From assembly GCF_900215355.1 (NCBI RefSeq), contig NZ_OBEA01000005.1, forward strand, positions 124,001 to 188,000: DNA of 64,000 nucleotides, given 5' to 3'. Both the position numbers and the translations under genes were made by a program. Numbering within the stretch: position 1 is the first letter of the stretch; each line of letters begins with the position of its first letter. The DNA comes from Pseudooceanicola antarcticus. Lineage in GTDB: Bacteria > Pseudomonadota > Alphaproteobacteria > Rhodobacterales > Rhodobacteraceae. The notes under the pieces were generated by a model, which saw only the letters and a program-made list of their open reading frames with translations, was not told the DNA's origin and ran no database searches. Positions 58,592 through 64,000 of the stretch are shown here, one piece after another.

Positions 58592-59431
58592 ATGCGCCTG
58601 TTACAAGTACTCCCCTTCCTGTTTCTCCCCGCCCCTCTTGCCGCCGAGGGCGCCGATCTCTTCGCCTATGATCCGACCGTGGTCGAGGTGGATGTAGAGC
58701 TGGCGCTGATGGTGGATGTCTCTCGTTCCATGACCTCGCGCGAGCTGGAAATCCAGCGGCGCGGCTACGCCGAGGCGCTGACCTCGGACGCGGTGCTGTC
58801 GGTCATCGGCGACGGCTTCCTGGGGCGCATCGCCCTGACCTACGTCGAATGGGCCGGGCCCGGATCGCATCGCGTGGTGGTCGACTGGACCACCATCGGC
58901 TCTGCCGAAGAGGCCGCGCGCGTCGCCGGTGCCCTGATGGCAAACCAGCCCTATGGCATGCAGCGGACCTCGATCTCTTCGGCGCTGGACTATGCGGCCG
59001 ACACGATCGAGGGCAATGGCTACCAGGGCCTGCGGCGGGTGGTCGATGTCTCGGGCGACGGGCCGAACAACTCGGGCGCCCCCGTGGTGCCCGCCCGTGA
59101 CCGGCTGCTGCAACGCGGCATCATCATCAACGGGCTGCCCCTGATGACCGATGAGGGCGTGGGCTCGCAATGGTCGATGGATACGCTTGATGCCTATTAC
59201 CGCGATTGCGTGATCGGCGGTCAGGGCGCTTTCGTCATCCCCGTGCGCAGCTGGGACGAATTCGCCGATGCGGTGCGCCGCAAGATCGTGCTCGAGATCG
59301 CGGCGATCCAGCCCCGCATCATGCGCGCCGGCAGTATCGACGCCACCCCGGCGACCGGCGTCGCGCCGCAATCCGATTGCCTGGCCGGCGAGAAGACGTG
59401 GGAGCGTTTCCGCCAGCAATGGGAGCCCTGA
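58592..59431 (+). CDS. DUF1194 von Willebrand A-like exported protein
   Basis: A 279-residue protein with a signal peptide (MRLLQVLPFLFLPAPLAAE, cleavage near residue 18) and a vWA fold beginning VDVELALMVDVSRSMTSREL. The MIDAS motif is DVSRS. The family signature QRRGYAEALTSDAVLSVI and the RRVVDVSGDGPNNSG segment match DUF1194, common in alphaproteobacteria. It is probably periplasmic and metal-dependent in binding; the partner is unknown. Confidence 0.85.
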   Translation: MRLLQVLPFLFLPAPLAAEGADLFAYDPTVVEVDVELALMVDVSRSMTSRELEIQRRGYAEALTSDAVLSVIGDGFLGRIALTYVEWAGPGSHRVVVDWTTIGSAEEAARVAGALMANQPYGMQRTSISSALDYAADTIEGNGYQGLRRVVDVSGDGPNNSGAPVVPARDRLLQRGIIINGLPLMTDEGVGSQWSMDTLDAYYRDCVIGGQGAFVIPVRSWDEFADAVRRKIVLEIAAIQPRIMRAGSIDATPATGVAPQSDCLAGEKTWERFRQQWEP

Positions 59432-59526
59432 GGCCCCGGCAGATCACCAGCGGCAGGGCCTGCCGGCCCTCTCCCGCAACCCGGAATTCCCGAGCGGGGC
59501 GCGCGCGCCTCGCACCCTCCCAGACT

Positions 59527-59553
59527 GGCCGGTCCTTCGGGGCCGGCCTTTTT
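59527..59553 (+). terminator. Terminator after the vWA gene
   Basis: GGCCGG and CCGGCC form a stem with a 10-base loop, directly followed by TTTTT. It lies about 95 bases after the stop of the gene at 58592. Confidence 0.65.
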
Positions 59554-59622
59554 CCTGCGCCTGACGCGGAGGCGGGGCGGACAGGTCCGCCTGCCACGGC
59601 GCGGGTGGCGCGAACCCGCGGC

Positions 59623-59671
59623 CCCTGTGCTCTGTACTCTTTGCTCTGTGCTCTGTGCCCTGTGCCCTGCT
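59623..59671. repeat. Heptanucleotide tandem repeat (about seven copies of CTCTGTG)
   Basis: Seven consecutive 7-bp units: CCCTGTG, CTCTGTA, CTCTTTG, CTCTGTG, CTCTGTG, CCCTGTG, CCCTGCT. The array is strongly strand-biased (CT/GT-rich) and lies in a non-coding gap about 120 bases before pepT. Such arrays can change copy number by slippage. Confidence 0.8.
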
Positions 59672-59791
59672 CCTGTCACAGCGCTCCGTCGATACGGCAA
59701 GACCCCGCGAAGCGGCGTCACTCCCCCGGCGGCATGACTTGACTCTGCCCCCCGCCCCCGGCCTTCTCGCGCCAAGAGATCAGGAGTTCCC

Positions 59792-61030
59792 ATGTCCAGC
59801 CAATTCCCCCCCGAGCTTGAAGCCCGCCTCACCCGCTACGCCGCGATCGACAGCCAGAGCGATGCGCTTTCGCCCAGCTCTCCCAGCACCGAGATCCAGC
59901 TGGACATGATGCGCCTGCTGGAAAAGGAGCTGACCGAGATCGGTGCCAGCGATGTGACGCTCACCGAATATGGCGCCGTGCTGGCGACGATCCCCGGCAA
60001 TACCGAAGGCCCCACCGTCGGTTTCCTGGCCCATGTTGATACCGCGCCGCAGTTCAACGCCACGGGCGTCAAGCCTCGGGTCATCAAGGGCTACAACGGC
60101 GGAGAGATCACCTTCCCCGACAATCCCAACCTCGTGCTCTCGCCCGAGGAATTCCCCTACCTGGCCGAAAAGCAGGGCCATGACCTGATCACCGCCTCCG
60201 GCACCACCCTGCTGGGCGCCGACGACAAGGCGGGCGTGGCGATCATCATGACCGCCATGCGCCACCTGCTGGAAAACCCCGAGATCCCCCACGGCCCCAT
60301 CCGCGTGGCCTTCACCCCGGACGAGGAGATCGGCCGCGGCGTCGATGCCCGGCTGCCCAAGGACCTGGGCGCCGACTTCGCCTATACCTTCGACGGCGGC
60401 AAGGTGGGCGAGATCGAGTACGAGACCTTCTCGGCCGATGGCGCCCAGGTCACCGTGACCGGCGTCTCGATCCACCCCGGTTTCGCCACCGGCAAGCTGG
60501 TCAACGCCATCCATCTGGCCTCGAAGATCGTCGAGATGCTGCCCCAGGCCACCATGACCCCCGAGACCACCTCCGGGCGAGAGGGCTTCATCCATGCCAC
60601 CGACATGGTGGGCGGCTCTTCCGAGATGAAGCTGACCTTCATAATCCGCGACTTCGAGCGCGACGGGCTGGCCGCCAAGGGCGCGCTGCTGAAGCAGGTC
60701 TGCGAGGCCGTCGCCGCCACCGAGCCGCGCGCGAAGATCACCTGCGAGATCACCCCGCAGTACCGCAACATGTACTATTGGCTGGAAGAGGACATGACGC
60801 CCGTCGACCTCGCCCGCGACGCCTCCCGCGCGCTCGGGATCGAGCCGGTCTCGGTGCCGATCCGCGGCGGCACCGACGGCTCGCGCCTGACCGAAATGGG
60901 CGTGCCCTGCCCCAACCTCTTCACCGGCATGCAGAACATCCACGGCCCGCTGGAATGGATCTCGGTCCAGGACATGGCCGTGGCCACCGACCTCTGCCTG
61001 CAGATCGCCCAGAAGGCGGCGAAGGGGTAA
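59792..61030 (+). CDS. pepT: Peptidase T (tripeptide aminopeptidase)
   Basis: A 412-residue M20B metallopeptidase removing the N-terminal residue of tripeptides. Zinc-site motifs: VGFLAHVDTAP (His-Asp), LLGADDKAGVA (bridging Asp), AFTPDEEIGRG (catalytic Glu and ligand), YTFDGGKVGE (Asp) and the C-terminal His in MQNIHGPLEWIS. Length equals that of E. coli PepT. Cytoplasmic. It stands alone between two terminator or repeat gaps. Confidence 0.95.
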   Translation: MSSQFPPELEARLTRYAAIDSQSDALSPSSPSTEIQLDMMRLLEKELTEIGASDVTLTEYGAVLATIPGNTEGPTVGFLAHVDTAPQFNATGVKPRVIKGYNGGEITFPDNPNLVLSPEEFPYLAEKQGHDLITASGTTLLGADDKAGVAIIMTAMRHLLENPEIPHGPIRVAFTPDEEIGRGVDARLPKDLGADFAYTFDGGKVGEIEYETFSADGAQVTVTGVSIHPGFATGKLVNAIHLASKIVEMLPQATMTPETTSGREGFIHATDMVGGSSEMKLTFIIRDFERDGLAAKGALLKQVCEAVAATEPRAKITCEITPQYRNMYYWLEEDMTPVDLARDASRALGIEPVSVPIRGGTDGSRLTEMGVPCPNLFTGMQNIHGPLEWISVQDMAVATDLCLQIAQKAAKG

Positions 61031-61134
61031 CATTCGGTGCGCGGGGCTTACGGGCCCCGCGCAGACCGGCAAAGCGGTGAACGATAACCTGTTCCTGCCC
61101 CAGCTTTTCCGTCAGGTCGCTCTGGCCGCTCTGA

Positions 61135-61788
61135 CTACTCCTGGCCAGCTAGCGACGCGATCCAGGCGTCGAGCTCTTCCTGAGACATGGGCATCCCATC
61201 CTGCTTGGGGAAATTCTGCCGGAAACGCCGCACCTCCTCCGTGCGATTGGCGCTTATCCAGTCCGAAACGAAATCTGAAACCGCTGCTTCATAGAATTCG
61301 GCCAACTGTTGATTTACGTTGGTCCCATTTGAAAAAATAGAGTTACGCTCAAAGACCGTGGCCCAGTAATCGAGGTAGTATCCTTCACCCGTTTCCGAAG
61401 ACACCCATCGGTTATCGACGGGCGCACTTACCGAGAATCTCGCACTCACGGCACAAACCCCGGAAGTTCTGAAGCCAAAGGCGGTAACTTTTGCGAATAC
61501 AACTCTGGTTCCAAAGAACGCCGGATCATATCCCAACACCGGAATACCTTCACGTTCGAAGGACAGCCGGGATTTCGCCCGGATCGTGTCAGAGTTGGTC
61601 CAACAGTTGTCGCTGACTTGGTCCGAAACTTCCAAGTAGGCAAAATCAACGATCCCAACTCTCGCCTGCGATGGTAGGAATGTATCTCCTTGCTCGCCGC
61701 TCGCGCTTCCTGAAATCAAGGACAGAGACAGCGCTCCGAGCATATGCCGCCAATAGCGCGTGATCTTTGCAGTACATTGATTGAACAT
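61135..61788 (-). CDS. Orphan exported protein, low GC
   Basis: A 217-residue protein with an N-terminal hydrophobic stretch (HMLGALSLSLISGSASG) that looks like a signal peptide, followed by a mature part without recognisable domain. Two cysteines are spread through it (DNCWTN and GVCAVS). A polar, helical C-terminus (QEELDAWIASLAGQE) follows. GC content and codon choice (ATA, TCA, AAT, GAA common) differ clearly from the neighbours pepT and alr, so recent acquisition is likely. No function can be assigned. Upstream, 61789-62029 holds nothing I can name. Confidence 0.6.
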   Translation of the reverse strand: MFNQCTAKITRYWRHMLGALSLSLISGSASGEQGDTFLPSQARVGIVDFAYLEVSDQVSDNCWTNSDTIRAKSRLSFEREGIPVLGYDPAFFGTRVVFAKVTAFGFRTSGVCAVSARFSVSAPVDNRWVSSETGEGYYLDYWATVFERNSIFSNGTNVNQQLAEFYEAAVSDFVSDWISANRTEEVRRFRQNFPKQDGMPMSQEELDAWIASLAGQE

Positions 61789-62029
61789 CGCCCCCCCGAA
61801 AAACTTCCCCAGCAGCCATCTCGACAGTCTCGCAAGCGCAACTTTCAGTCAAGCAGACCGCCACCAGAGGTGACCAAGCTCAAAGATCTGACCTGCCTTT
61901 CGCTCCGCATCCTCATTCCAACCAGGGATTAGTCTTGGCTTGTGCTTCCAAGGGATTGCCTCCGCCGACCACCCCGGGTAGCCCCTTTTTCCCCTTGCGC
62001 CCTTCGCCCACAGGGATCAAGAAAACCCC

Positions 62030-63070
62030 ATGACCACCTCTCGTCTCTCCATCGACCTCGACGCGCTCAAAGCCAACTGGCGGGCGCTTGATGCGAAATC
62101 CGCCGCCGACGTGGAATCCTCCGCCGTCGTCAAGGCCAATGGCTACGGGCTGGGCGCTCCGCGCGTGGCCCAGGCGCTGGCCGAGGCCGGCGCACGGCGC
62201 TTCTTCGTCGCCGCCGCCGAGGAAGGGCTGGCCGTGCGCCAGGCCCTTGGTCCGGGCGCGCAGATCTGCGTCTTCGGAGGCCACGGCAAGGGCGATGCGG
62301 CGATCCTCGAACAGGCCGACCTGGTGCCGATGCTGAACTCGGTCGAGCAATACCGCCGCCACCGCCAGGCCCTGCCCGGCGCGGCCTTCGGCATCCAGCT
62401 GGACAGCGGCATGAACCGCCTCGGCCTGGAGCCCGCCGACTGGGCCGCCCTGCGCGACGAGGCGCTGGCCGCCGGTCCCGAGCTGGTGATGTCGCACCTG
62501 GCCTGCGCAGACGAGCCCGACCACCCGATGAACCGCCAGCAGCTAGAGGCCTTCCGGTCGATGGTCGCGGGCGTCGAGGTGCCCTGCTCGCTCGCCGCCA
62601 CCGGCGGCATCCTGCTGGGTGCCGACTACCACTTCCAGCTGACCCGCCCCGGTTGCGGCATGTACGGCGGCCTGCCCTTCGCCGATGCCCAGCCCGTGGC
62701 CTATCTCGACCTGCCGGTGATCCAGACCCGCCGGGTCGAGCCGGGCGAGGCCGTGGGATATGGCAACACCTGGGTGGCAGAGCGCCCCTCTCTGATCGCC
62801 ACGGTCGCCGCCGGCTATGCCGACGGGTTGCACCGCATCATGGGTCCGAAGACCCTGACCTACGCGGGCGAGACCCCCTGCCCCATCGTCGGCCGGATCT
62901 CGATGGATCTGATCACCGTCGACGTGACCGATGCCGCAGAGGTGCCGGATTACCTTTCGCTGCTGAACGACAAGCAGGGCGTCGATGACCTGGCCGAGAA
63001 CGCCGGCACCATCGGTTACGAGATCCTGACCTCCCTCGGCGCCCGCTACGCGCGGCACTACCGGGGCTGA
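62030..63070 (+). CDS. alr: Alanine racemase
   Basis: A 346-residue PLP enzyme interconverting L- and D-alanine for peptidoglycan. The PLP lysine is K35 in [11 protein letters not shown]; the second catalytic base tyrosine lies in AAGYADGL. Other motifs are [11 protein letters not shown] and [20 protein letters not shown] 62030 follows a weak ribosome binding site (AGAAAACCCC). It is followed after 7 bases by mlaE. Confidence 0.95.
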   Translation: MTTSRLSIDLDALKANWRALDAKSAADVESSAVVKANGYGLGAPRVAQALAEAGARRFFVAAAEEGLAVRQALGPGAQICVFGGHGKGDAAILEQADLVPMLNSVEQYRRHRQALPGAAFGIQLDSGMNRLGLEPADWAALRDEALAAGPELVMSHLACADEPDHPMNRQQLEAFRSMVAGVEVPCSLAATGGILLGADYHFQLTRPGCGMYGGLPFADAQPVAYLDLPVIQTRRVEPGEAVGYGNTWVAERPSLIATVAAGYADGLHRIMGPKTLTYAGETPCPIVGRISMDLITVDVTDAAEVPDYLSLLNDKQGVDDLAENAGTIGYEILTSLGARYARHYRG

Positions 63071-63077
63071 CCCGGTG

Positions 63078-63863
63078 ATGCGCCTGCCCCTGAGCCTACT
63101 GGCCGCCCTCGGCGCCGCGGTGCTCTCGGGGCTGGCCGCCGTCGGGCGGGTGACGCTCTTCGCCCTGGCCACCTTCCGCCACATGCTCAGCCCGCCCTTC
63201 TACGGGCGCGAATTCCTGGTGGCGCTCGGCAACGTGGGCTGGCTGTCCCTGCCGGTGGTCGGCCTGACCGCCTTCTTCACCGGCGGCGCGCTGGCGCTGC
63301 AGATCTACGCCGGCGGCGCCCGCTTCGATGCCCAGGCGGTGGTGCCGCAGATCGTGGCGCTCGGCATGGTGCGCGAACTTGGCCCGGTGCTGGTCGGCCT
63401 GATGATCGCCGCCCGCGTGACCTCCTCCATCGCCGCCGAGATCGCCACGATGAAGGTGACCGAGCAGATCGACGCCCTCGTCACCCTGTCCACCCACCCG
63501 ATGAAGTACCTGACCGTGCCGCGCGTGCTGGCCGGCATCGTCGCGGTGCCGCTGCTGGTCGGCCTGGGCGACATCATCGGCATCTTCGGCGGCTTCACCG
63601 TGGGCGTGCAGTCCCTGGGCTTCAACCCCTCGGTCTACATCCGCAACACCTGGGACTTCCTCGAACCGCTCGACGTGATCTCGTCGCTGGTCAAGGGGCT
63701 GGCCTTCGGCTTCATCGCCACGCTCATGGGCTGCTACGCGGGCATGCGCTCAGGCCGTGGCGCGCAGGGCGTGGGCCGGGCCACCAAGGCCTCGGTCGAG
63801 GGGGCCTCGGTGCTGATCCTTGCCGCCAACTTCCTGCTCACGGGGGTGTTCTTCTCGCTATGA
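63078..63863 (+). CDS. mlaE: MlaE-type ABC transporter permease
   Basis: A 261-residue inner-membrane permease of the MlaE family, part of systems that carry phospholipids between inner and outer membranes. Hydrophobic helices cover most of the chain. The signature stretches QIYAGGARFDAQAVVPQIVALGMVRELGPVLVGLMIAARV and EIATMKVTEQIDAL are typical. The start may be ATG 63078 or the GTG directly before it. Its stop overlaps the next ATG (ATGA), so permease and ATPase are coupled. Confidence 0.93.
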   Translation: MRLPLSLLAALGAAVLSGLAAVGRVTLFALATFRHMLSPPFYGREFLVALGNVGWLSLPVVGLTAFFTGGALALQIYAGGARFDAQAVVPQIVALGMVRELGPVLVGLMIAARVTSSIAAEIATMKVTEQIDALVTLSTHPMKYLTVPRVLAGIVAVPLLVGLGDIIGIFGGFTVGVQSLGFNPSVYIRNTWDFLEPLDVISSLVKGLAFGFIATLMGCYAGMRSGRGAQGVGRATKASVEGASVLILAANFLLTGVFFSL

Positions 63864-64000
63864 TCGAGCTTGCCGGTGTCACCAAGAGCTTCGGCGCCAA
63901 CCGGGTGCTGGCCGGGGTCGACCTCAGCGTCGGGCGCGGCCGCTCGCTGGTAGTGATCGGCGGGTCGGGCACCGGCAAATCGGTGCTGCTGAAGTGCATC
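63860..64000 (+). CDS. mlaF: MlaF-type ABC transporter ATPase (5' part)
   Basis: The first 47 codons of an ABC ATPase are visible before the window ends: IELAGVTKSFGANRVLAGVD and the Walker A GGSGTGKS. It overlaps mlaE by 4 bases and should be the energising subunit of the same transporter. The Q-loop, signature and Walker B are beyond the edge. Confidence 0.9.
   Translation, partial: MIELAGVTKSFGANRVLAGVDLSVGRGRSLVVIGGSGTGKSVLLKCI

Larger units (their letters stand above)
59432..59791. other. Intergenic region before pepT
   Basis: 360 bases with no supported gene. It holds a terminator (59527-59553) and an array of heptanucleotide repeats (59623-59671). The pepT start is preceded by GATCAGGAGTTCCC. 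Confidence 0.6.

Noticed and set aside
58309-58593. Small minus-strand gene between dnaB and the vWA gene
   Set aside because: No ribosome binding site, no recognisable protein features, and it spans the AT-rich promoter region of the next gene.

Overview
The window is about two-thirds G+C and densely packed. Gene content and order point to an alphaproteobacterium of the Rhodobacterales (Rhodobacter/Roseobacter lineage). The markers are a nirK-nirV pair, a norCBQD-nnrTU operon with nnrR and nnrS, a DctPQM TRAP operon with a two-component system, a cysG-DUF2849-cysI-cysH-DUF934 operon, and GC-rich intergenic hairpins next to a GGAGTATTT-type repeat. The species cannot be named from the sequence.

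Layout. 0-15 kb is a denitrification island: copper nitrite reductase and NirV, an undescribed membrane-anchored coiled-coil protein, anaerobic hemN, NO reductase with accessory genes, the regulator NnrR, pseudoazurin and NnrS. Four good TTG-N8-CAA (FNR/NnrR-type) boxes, each with a TTGCG half-site, lie in front of nirK, hemN, norC and the nnrR/pseudoazurin divide. 15-25 kb is mostly housekeeping: tRNA-Val, an HU-like protein, lon, tgt, a TetR/MAPEG pair with a perfect operator, two Fe-S assembly genes, a LysR regulator, a TfoX-like gene and tpiA. 25-32 kb is a TRAP dicarboxylate transporter with its sensor kinase and an unusual response regulator lacking the GAFTGA loop and the Walker-A lysine. 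Two 144-bp MITE-like elements lie at the edges of this block. 32-40 kb holds a P450, an Lrp regulator, assimilatory sulfite/APS reduction genes with a truncated CysG, ferredoxin-NADP reductase and infC, which appears to start at ATA.

40-43 kb is a lower-GC MocR/MFS divergent pair, probably acquired. 43-46 kb is a molybdo-hydroxylase maturation operon with a [2Fe-2S] small subunit but no large subunit. 46-54.5 kb holds an OmpA-domain protein and then a compact cluster of three related glycosyltransferases with sulfotransferase-like proteins, one of them a sulfotransferase-glycosyltransferase fusion. This cluster is the best candidate for an undescribed system, perhaps making a sulfated surface glycan. 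54.5-64 kb returns to housekeeping (pyrC, pyrE, dnaB, pepT, alr, the start of a Mla transporter) with a vWA protein and one low-GC orphan.

Together the first 15 kb encode nitrite to nitrous oxide conversion, with electron delivery by pseudoazurin and regulation by NO or low oxygen. No nitrate reductase or nitrous oxide reductase genes are present here. Start codons were chosen by Shine-Dalgarno spacing and family length; operator and promoter calls were made by eye.
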